Source of the DNA: Cornus controversa
Taxonomy: Eukaryota; Streptophyta; Magnoliopsida; Cornales; Cornaceae
Direction: 5' to 3'
Assembly: GCA_026545225.1 (NCBI GenBank)
Contig: CM048850.1
Location: forward strand, 28,387,797-28,451,796
Length of the DNA: 64,000 nucleotides
Of the stretch, positions 10,810-22,935 are shown piece after piece. The notes beneath the pieces are model-generated. The model searched no databases, was not told the origin of the DNA, and was given only the letters and a program-made list of their open reading frames with translations. The position numbers were made by a program, and so were the translations under genes. Every line of letters starts with the position of its first letter. The first letter of the stretch is position 1.

Positions 10810-13300
10810 TTTTTTGGTCTTGTCAAAAGAGATAATGAGTACTCTTTTTTTTTTGGGGTCATGTCAAAATTAAGATACAATTTATTCAACAGAGATAATT
10901 TTTTTATTTTTTTTTGCATACCATACTTTTTTTCCGGTGCTATCAAAAGAGAATGTGTTCAACAAAGATAAATTTGTTTTGGGTCCTTTTTCCGAAAAAT
11001 TACACCTAAGTCTTACTTTTCCCTCCAAATAGAAATAAGTCCTACAATTTTGTTTATAGGACCAATAAGTCTTACTTTTGAAACTCTTTTATATTTAAGT
11101 TCTAAACCACTCAACATTCTATTTATACCCTTACAAAATTAGACTAAAATTTTGCAATTTTAATTTCATAAGCCAAAATTTTATATTTCGATATTTAAAT
11201 ATGTCTAAATTTTTTCTATTAACAATTAGATTTTTTTCATCAATGTATTTTTTATTTTAAAAAAATTTTAGTTTTTTTTCCAAAAGGATAAAATTTTATT
11301 CAAATTGTTTTAATAAATAGAAATTATAATGTTTTATTAATTTTGCAAAGAAATTATAATATTTTATTAATTTTTAAATAAAATGTTTATTTTTTATATG
11401 AAAAATTATTGTCGTAAAATCTACAAAAGATTTTTAGAATTAAATTATCAAAATAATTGGCTTTTTTTCAAAAGAATAAAGTATTATTCAAATTATTTCA
11501 ATAAAAATAAATTATAATATTTTAGTAATTTTTAAATATAATTTTTAATATTTGTATATGAAAATTTATTGTAGTAAAATCTACCCAAAAAAAATTGGAA
11601 TTGAATTTTAATTATATTGATTTTAAACCTAATTTGGTAAGGGTATAAGTGGAAAGTTAAGTGGTTTAGAACTTAAATGAAAAAATGTTTCAACAGTAGG
11701 ACTTAATGGGCCTATAGAAAATTTATAGGACTTATTTGTCTTTTGCATGGAAAAGTAAGAGTTAGTTGTAATTTTTCCTTCTTTTTTCTACATACCAGAA
11801 TTTTTTTCCGGTCCTATAAAAGGAGATAATTTATTTAGATAACTTTTTTATTGGTACTTTTTTTTTGGTCATGTCAAAAGAGAATTTATTCAGCAGAGAT
11901 AACATTCTTTTTGGGTCTTTTTTTTTTGGGTCCTATAGAGATAATTGTTTTCTTGGTCCTTCATTTCGGTTCCAGTCCAAAGAGATAATTTATTCATAAT
12001 AATTTTTTTGGTACTTTTCTTTTTTGGTCCTGTCAAAAGAGAGAATTTTTTCAACATAGATAACTTTTTTTTGGGTCTTGTCTAAATTGAAAGAGATAAC
12101 TATTTTTTGAGTTTTTTTTTAGTAATTTTATTTTTTTTAGATCTTGTCAAAAGATACCGAAAATATTAAAGAGTGGAGACCTGGAGGGGATATCAGAAAG
12201 GGTAGTTGTGTAATTTGAAAATAATAATCATTCACTTGTGAAGTTAATGTTAGAAATGTCATTTAATTTAAGATGGGAGTGCAAACATAGAAAATGAGAG
12301 TGCTAACATCGTCTCCCTTAGATAAATAGGATTAGCGTGAGAATTTATAAAAGTGAAAATATAAAAAAAATATATTTTTTTAATATTTTTCTTTTTTCTT
12401 CGAAAAGGTTAAAATATTATTATATTACTTTTCTTTTGTGTTGGAAAGAGTTACGGTACTTTAGTGTTGGAAAGAGTTATAATATTTTTTTATTAAGTTT
12501 ATAATAATATTATAACTCTTTCAAAAAAATGTAATAAAATAATATTATAAAATTTTTTTTTTATATTTTACTTTTATAAATTTTCACTTTAATCCTAAGT
12601 ATTTTAAATCTATATAAATTCTAAAATTTATAAATATGTATTTAAACTCTTTTTATCCCTCTAAATATATATATATACACACACACACACACATATATTA
12701 TTTCTAAAATATCTTTAAAAATTTAAATTGAGTTTTAGAGAGATGAATTAACTTAGTTAAAAATAGAATTGGAGTTGTTGAAATATGAAAATATGTTGTT
12801 TATTTATGAAGTAAATGTGTTGATTTTAAATAAATTTATTTTAAAATAATATTATAAATAATTTTTTTTATATTTTACTTTTATAATTTTTCACTTTAAT
12901 CCTAAGTATGTTAAATCTATATAAATTCTAAAATTTATAAATATATATTTAAACTCTTTTTATCCCTCTCTCTCTCTATATATATATACATATATTATTT
13001 CTAAAATATATTTAAAATTTTAAATTGAGTTTTAGAGAGATGAATTAATTTAGTTAAAAATAGAATTGGAGTTGCTGAAATAGGAAACTATGGTATTTAT
13101 TTATGAAGTAAATGTGTTGATTTTTAAAAAAATTAAGTCGTAACATAGTTTAAGTGGTACTCAAATTGAAGCTCTCATAATTATCTTTCTAAGAGAAATA
13201 ATTTCTTCAAAAAATTCAATTTATAGTAAAAGTTGTTTAAGTTTAAGCGAAGCAAATTATATATTTAAAATTTTAAATTGAGTTTTAAAGAGATGAATTA
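10810..13300. repeat. Right arm of the large inverted repeat
   Basis: Inverted counterpart of 6553-8365, longer because of an inserted MITE (10992-11778) and differing tandem copy numbers. It has three inverted copies of the unit carrying TTAGAGAGATGAATTAA (near 12735, 13033 and 13288). Landmarks in inverted order include GAGAGTGCTAACATCGTCTCCC near 12297-12318. There are no genes. Confidence 0.85.
10992..11778. mobile_element. MITE with long inverted repeats, nested in the right arm
   Basis: The left end CCGAAAAATTACACCTAAGT is mirrored by the right end, whose reverse complement begins GGAAAAATTACAACTAACTC. Inverted matches continue inward (CTTACTTTTCC, AATAAGTCCTA, TTTAAGTTCTAAACCACT). The left arm of the large inverted repeat lacks this block, so insertion followed formation of the foldback. 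The family was not identified and no clear target duplication is seen. Confidence 0.7.
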
Positions 13301-13391
13301 ATTTAGTTAAAAATAGAATTGGAGTTGCTGAAATAGGAAACTATGTTGTTTATTTTTGAAGTAAATGTGTTGAAATAGGAAACTATGTTGC

Positions 13392-14170
13392 TTGAAGTCT
13401 TAAACTAGAGATGGTATGTTAGATGCAACTTAACAGTTTATTTTTGAAGCCATGTTGAGATCATAGAAGTTTATCTTTTGAAAATTCCATGAATGAGAAT
13501 ATTGTTAAGTATGATCTATATATATTGACTAAATTGCATCAAGACTCCATATCTTTTGGTTGGATGGTGGAAATATCAGTTTTTGTGAATGATGTGGAAC
13601 TTGTTTGTTGGGTTATAAACAGGAATTAAAGTTTCTTAGTCTTGAATATGCTGATTGCATTTTTTTTGAGTCTAATCTTCTGTAGGTTATTAAATTGTTT
13701 CATTTTGTTAGGTAATTTTTTTTAATATATTAATTTGCAATGCTTTTGATGTTAAATAATCTTTTTCCTCAAAAAATGATGTTTGATAACTAATTCTCAA
13801 TTTTACAGGTTGAAGATCTTTTTCTTTGCAACTTTTGATGTTTGTTGCAAGAGAATTTTGGAGCTTGAAGTCTTAAACTAGTGATAATATGTTAGATGCA
13901 GCTTAGCAGTTTGTTTTTGAAATGATGTTGAGATCATTTTAGTTTATCTTTTGGAAATCCCTTGAATGAGATTATTGATAAGTATGATCTATATGTATTG
14001 ACTAAATTGCCTATAACTCCATATCTTTTGGTTAGATGGTGGAAGTATCAGTTTTTGCAAATGATGTTGAACTTGTTTGTTGGGTTATAAATTATAATTA
14101 AGGTTTTGTTGGTCTTGAATATGTTAGTTACATTTTTTTTACTCTAATCTTCTGTAGGTTATTGTTAATT
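13392..14170 (+). repeat. Tandem duplication of a 300-bp non-coding segment
   Basis: About 300 bases beginning CTTGAAGTCTTAAACTAG (13392) recur from 13864. Shared landmarks are TAAGTATGATCTATAT, CTCCATATCTTTTGGTT and TCTAATCTTCTGTAGGTTATT. The offset is about 470 bases. The interior resembles intron or untranslated sequence (a TTTTACAGGTTGAAG acceptor-like string near 13800), but no reading frame is convincing. It may be captured gene sequence. Confidence 0.65.
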
Positions 14171-14404
14171 CATTTTAGAAACAACACCCATATAAGGTGA
14201 ATATTTGAGAATGTTGAATATATTACTGGATTGAATAATAGTAGAAGGCTTTAACTCTATTAGAAAATATTGAAATTACAACAAATTTTATTTTAATAAC
14301 TTTTCTTTTAAAATAAAAGAAATTTGGAGTAATTGATACAATGTTCTGTTATGATTTTTTTATGAAATTTTCTTACTTCCTGCCTGCTTCTCTTTCTATG
14401 ATTT

Positions 14405-14640
14405 TCTCAAACAAGCTTGAGCTTGTTATCCAGCTCGAGCTTTATAACGAACTTGAGCTTGAGCTCGGCTTGTTTAGCTAAGCGAGTCGAGCTCGAGCTT
14501 ACTCATTTATGTTCGAGCCGAGCTTGAACAGTAATATGGAAGCTCGAGTCGAGCTTGAACACTCATACAAAATAGTCAAGCCGAGCTTGAACAAGTTACT
14601 ACTCGACTCGGCTCAGCTCGGCTCATTTACAGCTCTACCT
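14405..14640. repeat. GAGCTCGA-rich short repeat (hAT-MITE-like subterminal repeats)
   Basis: Dense copies of GAGCTTGAGCTCG, CGAGCCGAGCTTG and CTCGACTCGGCTC in both orientations. Such motif-dense tracts are common in plant hAT-type non-autonomous elements, where they act as subterminal repeats. Exact ends and target duplication were not found. The tract ends exactly where the second 1.4-kb direct repeat begins. Confidence 0.55.
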
Positions 14641-14646
14641 AGATTC

Positions 14647-16004
14647 GGCCACCCAAAGAAAGAAAAAAAAAGAGAAAATCATGGGCCATTAATCGACCGG
14701 GCTGATAGGCCAGAGGTCCATTTTTACAGCCCAATAGGCCAACCAAGGTGTTCCTAAGGACCGACGAGCAACCCTCAAAATAAAGTATTTAACTCCAATT
14801 GTGAAACGTGAGATGTGGAAGTTGAAAGCAAGGTGACGTGGGCAAGAGGTATGCTTTGACCAGGACTTTTCTATCTCCAGATAAGTCTAGGGAACTGGAG
14901 AGCCAGTCTTCTACTAGGACACATTTTCATGTTACTACTATAAATATAGAGACGATCCATATATCAAAGTACGCAATTAATACCCTTTGAGTTCCTTTAC
15001 AATTTTAAAAGTCTTTCCAATTTTTGACTTGATCGTCGAAGCGTAGTCGATCGGCACAGCGCCGGTGCCCTTTCGATTACCCTTCTCTTGTCTTTTTTTA
15101 TAGGTTGGCGTTTGACCAGTTCGGGGTGGATTTTTGCTTCATCAAATCCTAAATAAAATCTTATATGACATGCAACAATAGAATCAAACAAGATAAACGA
15201 AAAAAAAAAAAACCTAAATAATACCATATACGACATGATATGAACAACAACGTGATGATCAACACATGTGAAATCCCTAATTAAAACCCTATATGAAGGT
15301 TACGAACTCAAACTTTCAGGGAAATCGAATGAACTCATATTATCTAAAAAAAATCTAGGGCTACTAATCCAACACTTGAAATGATCCAATACATTGGTTT
15401 GGTCTTCATTAGAAACACTCACCAGAGTTGATTTCTCTCACAAACAAGCATGTAGAACACTTATAATTTTTATGAAGTCTTCATATAGAGATAGTAGACA
15501 AAATGGAGGAAAAATACAGGAACCAGCTATCTCAGATAGACAGAGACATGACCTTTCGTTTGGCATCTCACACAGGATATAATATGAGTATTTTGGTAAA
15601 ATCGTTTGAAGAGATTTTTATGTTTTCATATTTGAAAATTTTAAGAGCATAACTGACATTTCACTCATTTATTTGACGTATGTTAGCTTACTAACGGGGA
15701 TAGAGGTACCTTGTGTAATAAACAGTAAATATAGTTGTCGTGTGTAATTGATCTAAACATCAGAACATGCCAATATATTTAATCCAAAAATAATTAATAC
15801 TCAAAGAGTACCCTACCCTAGCCCAATGAAGACTATCCATTTTCTTTTATAATAAAAAATACAAGACACTAAGAATACCCAATCCTTTCTCCCAAAGTAG
15901 ATGATTGAAGATTTGACAAAGTGGTTGTATGGGTTATTAAAAAAAAAAAAAAAAAATGGGAGGGGGGGCCTAGAATATACAAGAGTCAAGTACGTGTCAT
16001 AAAT
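14647..16004 (+). repeat. 1.4-kb direct repeat, copy 2
   Basis: Same order and orientation as 4933-6358, including the TATAAATA box (14939-14946), the GACTTGATCGTCGAAGCG motif and the final AAGTACGTGTCATAAAT. Differences are scattered substitutions, a short deletion near 14775 (a GAACAGAGGGCATCTG string in copy 1 is missing) and different homopolymer lengths at 15939-15967. It lacks the GC-rich minisatellite that precedes copy 1. Confidence 0.75.
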
Positions 16005-16656
16005 ATGCATTTTTTTTTTTGGCAGATAATGTAAACAACCACTGAGCTCCTCTTTAGAATTTGTAATAATGGTGGAACATTCCTTTATGGGTCCCAAGTT
16101 GGACTTCAATCCTCTTATCAATTAATACAGTGGGAAGTTTTTTACACAGATAATATCCACTGTAGCAATAATCTCTTTCACTTGCCATTGGCAATTTACA
16201 TGGATTGTGAGCAATAATAAAAGTTTCATTACATTTTCTTTTTCTTTTTTTTTTTTTTCAAATCACACATTCTACCTCCACTCATTCATATCTATATGAT
16301 GTATCCCTATATGGTTCTATATTGTTTCTCCCCATAAAATAGCTCTAAATATGGCGTGGGCCGGGCCGTATGCACGTGCGTGTGATGGAATGATTTGGTC
16401 CTCCATGGACGTACAATGATGATGACACACGTGCGCATAGTTTCATCAATAGGGCAAAGGGAGGTTGTGCATTGTGTGTTTTAGATGTGCTTTTATAAAT
16501 GTGTGTGTGTGTGTGTGTGTTTTGGGTTGGGACCAACCCTTCAAATGAATGTCCAGCAAAAGTGAAACACAACTCCTTCCATTGCGATGAATGAGAGGCT
16601 CGTGGTTTGTATCCTCCTGGCCTTCACGCGCATTTGCTTCTTTGAATATCATTACA

Positions 16657-16709
<53 letters not shown>

Positions 16710-17382
16710 ACAAAACTCCTCTTTGGACTCTTAATTCCAAAGCCACTTATAGTGGGTTCCCAGTAATGCACACTTAGGTCCCCATCAAGAGAGAGAGAGA
16801 GAGATAGAGAGAGGAGCAAAATGAGTGTAAGAGAGAGCTTGAAAAGGGCAAAGGCTAAATGAGCATGCTTTGACATGAAAAGAGAGCCTTGTGTTTCTTC
16901 TTCAAGTGCCTTTGTACCTAACCACTGTGGCCATGGTGACTCGGGTCCACTTGGCCATGTGGGTCCATGCCTGGGTGAGTCACACGATGGAGTTTTCATT
17001 TTTAGCATAACATTATGTCGACCGACAAAATTAAAGTCACAATCGAATTTCTAACTTTATCCTTTTTTTTATTTCTTTTTCTTTTCTTTTTTTCTTGCTT
17101 AAGAGTGATGGTCAATGTCATTAGTGAATACAATTCACATGCGGATGAAATGTATTTTCTTGGTATCTTTTTGTAAAGTAGGCGGCTCAAGAGAAGGGTT
17201 TCGGTGGTTGATTTGGCATTATTTGATTTCCACTATTTTTTATAAATAAAAAAATGATATATTTTTTTAATTTGGTTATTTTTAATGAATTTATATGAGT
17301 GGAGTGTGACATCATTATTACATCACAAAATTTAGAAACTGTCGAATTCTATATCTATATCATTACTCATTTTCATAATGTT
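16005..17382. other. Intergenic sequence with microsatellites, no gene seen
   Basis: Contains (TG)n at about 16500-16520, (AT)n at 16660-16706 and (GA)n at about 16790-16812, plus a few G-box-like CACGTG-type sites (CACGTGCGTG near 16373, ACACACGTGCG near 16426). The open frames here run through the simple repeats and have no recognisable domain. Confidence 0.6.
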
Positions 17383-17890
17383 TGGTGTTATTTGGAAATC
17401 CAATTAAGCACTTAATTCTGAATGAATTAAGTACTTATCTAATTATTTGTGTTTGATAACTTGAATTAAGTATCAGTTCAAAAATACTTCCTCTATTTCA
17501 AAATTCTTGGCCTTATTTGACATTCTAACTTTTTAGAGAGACAAGCATCATTGTCTACTTTTAAAATTACTACAAAACTATCCATTTGAAGTAGTGTTAA
17601 TCAACTTAGTCGGGATAAGTTTTCAAAAAGTTGAGGATATTTTGATAATTAAATTACCTTTTTATATTGAGGGACAAAATTTTGGGACATTCAAAAATAG
17701 AAAGATGGCCAAGAATTTTGGAATAGAGGGAGTAATCGTCACTTAAAATAGAATAAAAATTTTAATGACAGTAAAAAGTTCAATACTTATAAATTTCAAT
17801 TTTTATTATCACTTATAAATTTTAGCATTTAAAATTCAAATTTTGAAATTTTCAATAGTTAATTTTTAGTTTTATCAAACAAACACCATT
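17383..17890. mobile_element. AT-rich MITE interrupted by a Stowaway
   Basis: The outer ends GGTGTTATTTGGAAATCC and TTTTATCAAACAAACACC (ending about 17887) are roughly inverted. The interior is split by the Stowaway at 17487-17732. The TIR family was not assigned, and boundaries are approximate. Confidence 0.5.
17487..17732. mobile_element. Stowaway MITE (Tc1/mariner)
   Basis: Terminal inverted repeats CTTCCTCTATTTCAAAATTC and GAATTTTGGAATAGAGGGAG are flanked on both sides by TA (17485-17486 and 17733-17734), the diagnostic target duplication of Stowaway elements. Length is 246 bp with no coding capacity. It is inserted inside another MITE-like element. Confidence 0.9.
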
Positions 17891-18121
17891 GTCTTCCATA
17901 CTAACCTGCAATTTTACAACTCAATTCAATTCTTCCGTACTAACGTGCAATTTTACTACTCAATTCAACAATTAATATTGAATGGATTAAGTGTTTATTC
18001 AATTAAGTGTGTTTGATAATGCGATATAGATATTACTTTAAAAAAAAAAAAAGTGTTATTGAAAATGAGTTAAGATTTTAAGTGGCATTGACTTCACACT
18101 GAATGCTGAACACTTGAGATT

Positions 18122-18159
<38 letters not shown>

Positions 18160-18710
18160 CTTCATTCTTTAATTTTATGGATTAATTCCCTAGTGAAGCT
18201 ATTGGTGTCACCTCTAATTTTTTTTCCTCGTATTTAATTGTATAGAAATTTTTTCCAAGTGGTGTGATCATCAATTCTTCCCTTCTGATTTTGCATAACC
18301 ATTTTTCAAAAGTTGGGAGTAATATTCAATTCTATGTAGGTTGAAATAGTTTCCCCAAGTACCACAATCAAAAAGATTTCATAATATTTTTAAGAATGCT
18401 AGTGATTGTTGCAGTTATTATCCTACCTTATATGATGATGTATGTTCACTATAAGTCTCACACCATTCAATGAATGTGCATGTGTTTACACCATATTTAT
18501 TGGCTGAAGAACCATACTTAGTGATATTAAGTTGACATGGTTAATTAGGTTATATTATTGATTGGTAATATGAAATTGGATTAAGCCCAAGAGATTTTAA
18601 GAAGATTTGAACAAGTCATGTGGTGTGATCTGAGAAGAAGCCATGGAAGTAACAATTTACTGGCAAAATTTTAAGACAGCAAGATAATTATTACGAGAGG
18701 CACGTTAATG

Positions 18711-18850
18711 GACATTAGTTCAGATGGTACAATCTCTCCTCTCAAAAGGGAGATTGAAAGTCAAGTCTTGTTAGGGACAATATTGTGAGTGTGTAAGGAG
18801 AGATTGAGCATTCAAGGCCTCTTAAAAAAAGTGTGTGCGTGTTTACTTGA
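18711..18850 (+). mobile_element. tRNA-derived SINE
   Basis: An A-box-like TAGTTCAGATGGTACAATC with CTCTCCTCTCAAAAGGGAGA downstream, then a B-box-like AAGTCAAGTCTT (about 18757) and a tail with GTGAGTGTGTAAGGAG and a TG-rich 3' end. This layout is the common plant SINE form derived from tRNA. Related but more decayed copies are near 22940 and 29612. Confidence 0.7.
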
Positions 18851-19281
18851 ACTTTCGAAAAAAGTGAAAAATCAATATAAAACAATTGTAAAACAGACAC
18901 TGGCAGCATGAAGAGAAGAGAATAAACAGGGATGGAGATAACTACTGATGTGAGGGAAGTATAAATAAAAGATTTGAAGAATGCAATTCTCTTTAAAGTT
19001 TCAACAGCACAAAAATCTCAGCACTTTATGTTATCTTTTACTGATTTCATTAGTTTAGTTTAACTTAGTTTACTTCCATCACCAGTTCTTTTGTAATTCA
19101 GATTTTGATTCCTACTTTTAATGAAAAATCTTGTATGTTCTTTCATATTCTTGATCTTGGTTAATTTGAATCTTCTGTTGTTCAACTTGAACTCCTTTTG
19201 TTAAAGGCAAATTAAACCTTGAGAAGAGTGATTCTCAATTCTCAACAATCGTCTCATCTTTGTTGAAATTCAAAATCAAAG
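18851..19281. other. Possible copia LTR remnant, no gene seen
   Basis: AGGGAAGTATAAATAAAAG (about 18955) resembles a TATA/leader region, and the following TTAGTTTAGTTTAACTTAG...AATCTTGTATGTTC resembles a retrotransposon R/U5. No termini or coding sequence can be defined, so this is only a weak suggestion. Confidence 0.3.
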
Positions 19282-20469
19282 TGAAAATATTTACATTTTT
19301 TACTAATGAAAAATTTCAGTAAAAAGACCTAGAAGGGGTTGGGGTGAATATGTTTAGCTTGCTTGTTTGTTTGATTTTAATTAATTACTGTGTAATACAT
19401 CAATCACACAAGCAATAAAAATAAAGCAAGTAAAGAGAAATAGAGAGTTGACACCTAGATTTTTATATGATAAACCTACGGAAACCTGGTCATTTCTAGC
19501 AAAACAATTCACTTAACCAAGAAAGAGTACAACGAGTTACAGTACCTTCATAACTGCTCTCCACAAGAGTTTATGATTTCAGTACCTTCAAAATCACCTA
19601 CTGTTGATATACCTCTAACGCTCAGTGTTGTGCCTTCGAAATTACCAGCAACATTGATCCACGTACGCCAATGCTATCACCTTATGATGATCGAACCCCG
19701 CCTTGTCTTCCACAAATTGTGCAAAGATATGAATAAAAATCTGCTAGCGCACAATACTGTATCGCATTAAGGTTATACTCTAGTGGTATCTCCTCTACCC
19801 CGATGTGAGAAGAGGGTTTGAGTCCTCCAAAAGAACAAAACGACGGGTGTGTGAGTTTCTTGCCAATGAAAAAGTAGAAACAAATTCAAGAAATCTCAGC
19901 TTTATTTTTCTTTCAAATCTCACAAAAATATTTAGTCTAATATCTCATAATCACCCTCCAAAATTCTCATCAATACATGAGTATTTATAATTAAGAGAGT
20001 CCTTAGAATTATGAAGAAAGAAGTTTGGAAACACTAGAGGAAGTCTCTCGAATTTAGTTTTAAAATGGAGTTCAAAATGAGCCAAGAAACCAAGATTTTG
20101 AGTTGGTTTAAAACATCTCCAACCGGTTGGGAATTTCCACCAACTAGTTTGGCCAAATTCTGAAAAAAATTCTCTTTTGTATGGAACCAAGTATAACCAG
20201 TTAGGAAAATTTTCAACCGATTGATAAGTTTTATGTTTGATATTTAACTAATTTTTCATAACCTTTTCTCAATTCAATAATAAAATAAGTATATACACAT
20301 TCACAAGTATATACACATTCACTTAGTTGTGTTCAAATTCAATCCATTAGTATTGACTTTATGTTAAACACTTGTTGTTCAATTTTAAAATCGAAACTAA
20401 TAATAGACATGAAATTACATCATAATTAATATCATAATTAATATATTTTGATACCAAAATTTGTCAACA
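19282..20469 (-). mobile_element. Sirevirus-type (Ty1/copia) LTR, probably solo
   Basis: Read on the minus strand it starts TGTTGACAAATTTTGGTATC (from 20469), the usual beginning of Sirevirus LTRs. It carries ATTCACCCCAACCCC...TCTAGGT near its end (about 19330-19350). Between them are paired short palindromes (CCAACCGGTTGG near 20119, CCAACTAGTTTGG near 20141, AACCAGTTAGG and CAACCGATTGA near 20195-20222), a feature reported for this lineage. Flanking CAAAA (20470-20474) and CAAAG (19277-19281) agree at 4 of 5 bases as a possible target duplication. No internal region is present. Confidence 0.65.
19768..19835 (+). mobile_element. tRNA-like/SINE-like boxes inside the minus-strand LTR
   Basis: TATACTCTAGTGGTATCTCC is followed by GGGTTTGAGTCCTCC about 40 bases later, the order and spacing of RNA polymerase III A and B boxes. 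It is on the strand opposite to the surrounding LTR, so it may be a SINE fragment inserted there. No complete tRNA cloverleaf is visible. Confidence 0.45.
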
Positions 20470-20528
20470 CAAAACTAAGTTTTTCACAAAAATTTCATGG
20501 CCAAACAGCATGGTGATTATGGCTAGCA

Positions 20529-21118
20529 TTAGGAGTGCACAAAGAACCGGTGGAATCGGAACCGAAACGGTAAGGAATCGTACCTGAACCGAACCGAACC
20601 GTTCACTACGGTCCCGATTCCGGTTTCAAATTTTAGGAATTATTCACTACGGTTCTGGTTCCGGTTCCAGGTCAAAGAACCGGAACCGTTAGAAAATATA
20701 TGTATATATATATAATATATAAATGAATAATAATAGTTTCTAAGTTTTAGTGTTATATATAAATAAATACTAATACATTCTAAATTCTAGTGTTCTATTT
20801 ATATATAAATTATATAATATATAATATATAGATAAATACATTTGGTTTCTAAGTTCTAATGTTTTATATATTTATATAATATAAGATATATAAATAAATA
20901 CTAACTTCTAATCTATTATTATAACTAAGAGTGCACAAGTATTAGTGTATATCTTGTCAATGTTTTTATTAAAAAAATAAAATTGACAAAGAACCGTTGA
21001 GGAATCGGAACCGGAATTGCAAAGAACCAGAATCGAATCGAACTCAACGGTTCTGATTCTAAAATTAAGGAACCGTTGAAAATGATTCCGATTTCAATTT
21101 CATCAAGAATCGTAAGAA
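20529..21118. mobile_element. hAT-like non-autonomous element with GGAACCGG repeats
   Basis: It begins near TAGGAGTGCACAAAGAACCGG. Dense GGAACCG, GAACCGAACCG and CGGTTCCGGTTCC motifs occur at both ends (20545-20695 and 20990-21085), with an AT-rich centre. This arrangement is common in plant hAT-type MITEs, where such motifs are subterminal. The right terminus is not sharply defined. Confidence 0.55.
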
Positions 21119-21316
21119 AGCATAACGTATGTACCCTATCTCACATTCAACCAATTTTTCAATGATAAAACTAGGTTCTTGATTTATACATCCACATTTA
21201 AGAATCTATGTACTCCAAAAAAAGTACTTGCAACTCTCTTGTAAGTACAATTGTACAAATGTTGACTCCCTGTATACATCAAATTGTATATCTATATATG
21301 TACTAGTTTTGATGGA

Positions 21317-21356
<40 letters not shown>

Positions 21357-21643
21357 GGTTTTGATAAACCTATATATTGAAATCAAGTAGTCGTCTTATC
21401 CATTGAAAAGGTCAATCAGTGCATAGATCATAATAAGGCTGCAACATTTGTTACAATGCCATTGAAATTATTTGAGTACATAAACGCCTAAAATCAATGA
21501 TTGTGCTTCACACATTGACCTGAATTTTTAGTAGCGTGAAAAGGGTGGGGACTAGAACATGGGACATGTTGCCCAAAGTCACTAATCAACCAGTTTCATA
21601 TTCGTCTAGTATTATATGTTACCCCATAGTTTCATTAGATTTG

Positions 21644-21687
<44 letters not shown>

Positions 21688-21953
21688 AAGTGTTTTTCAT
21701 ACAAACTTTCTGATTTTTTAATGGAGGTAAGCGGAAAGGTCAAGGGTGTATTAGCTTCTAATGATATCATTACACCCTACAATATGGATGATTGCATCAC
21801 ACCATTAAAACCATAACAGCATCTTTGCGTGTTTAGCTCTGATTGGTCAGTGGTCACACCGCCGAAGGGACTTGTTTATTCCTTTCCCTTCTTTTGGCTG
21901 CATATAAGGTGTTTGATGAAACTGAAAAGTTCTTAAATTTTAATTTATAATTA

Positions 21954-22003
<50 letters not shown>

Positions 22004-22935
22004 TTTAAACATCCAACATTCAGTTCAGTAATAACTAAAGTGATTATCACTTAAATTTTTATTTCATTGTAATGCATATTTTTTTTTTAAGTAATATTCA
22101 AATTGTAAGCATTAAGTGTTGAATTAGGTTATCAAACAATACGTAAATTTATTTCTCAATTGAGAGAAAAGACACGAATATTTAAACAAAAAAAAAAGAA
22201 TAAAATCTTAAAAAAAATTTATTTCTTTTCTCATACACTTTCCAATATCTCCTCTCTATTTAATGAAGTTCAACAACGAAAAATACTCTATATTCCTTCA
22301 ATTTTTAAAAAAAAGTTCAAGAGCGAAGATTTTTTTTTTCTTTTTTTACCCTATATAATTCTTTTTTATTATAGTTACAAAACAACAACAAAAAAAAAAA
22401 AAAGAAAAAAATTTCTTATAATTCCTCTTCCTTTCCCTCCTAGTTTCATAGTTCCAAATAGAGAACAAGATCTAGAAAGTTCTTTTGTTGCTATAATTAT
22501 CTTGAAGCCACTATGAAGTAGGATTTTGGCCAACATTAGGAAATATAATAAACCAATTAGCTTCTGGCCAAACAAACACTCAACCTTCATCAGAACTTTC
22601 AAAGCTCAAATGATTCATAGAATGTGGATTCAACAAGCCAATTATAAGGATCAACTTGTTCACAAATCAAGAAAGAATAAGAAAATTGTTGAGAAAGTCA
22701 ATAACCCATTAATTTCTAAATTCTTAACTTGTACTTCTAGCTAGCTAGTGCTAGGATCATGATATATTAATAGAAATTCTCTAATCTTCACTCAACCCAG
22801 TTGGTAGAAAATCTAATATCTATCCTCAGATTCATTAATACAAAGGTGGTTGTCCTGCATTTGTCCAACATGCCATGTTAAAGCAATCCCTTATTTCCTT
22901 AATCCCTTTGTCCGACTTGCAATCGAGCGTGACTA
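21119..22935. other. Intergenic sequence, no gene seen
   Basis: Contains TA microsatellites at 21320-21351 and about 21959-21999, the CA tract, and homopolymer-rich segments between 22150 and 22420. The AT-rich block at 21890-22145 (GGTGTTTGATG ... GGTTATCAAACAATAC) resembles the MITE at 17383-17890. The 118-residue open frame near 22160-22516 is Lys/Phe-rich from A and T tracts and not credible as a gene. Confidence 0.5.
21652..21685. repeat. (CA)n microsatellite
   Basis: Uninterrupted CA run of about 17 units following ATATATA. It makes two overlapping Thr/His-rich open frames that are not genes. Confidence 0.9.

Noticed and set aside
16575-16640. GGTTTGTATCCTCC resembling a pol III B box
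   Set aside because: No convincing A box at the expected distance and no repeat partner in the window.
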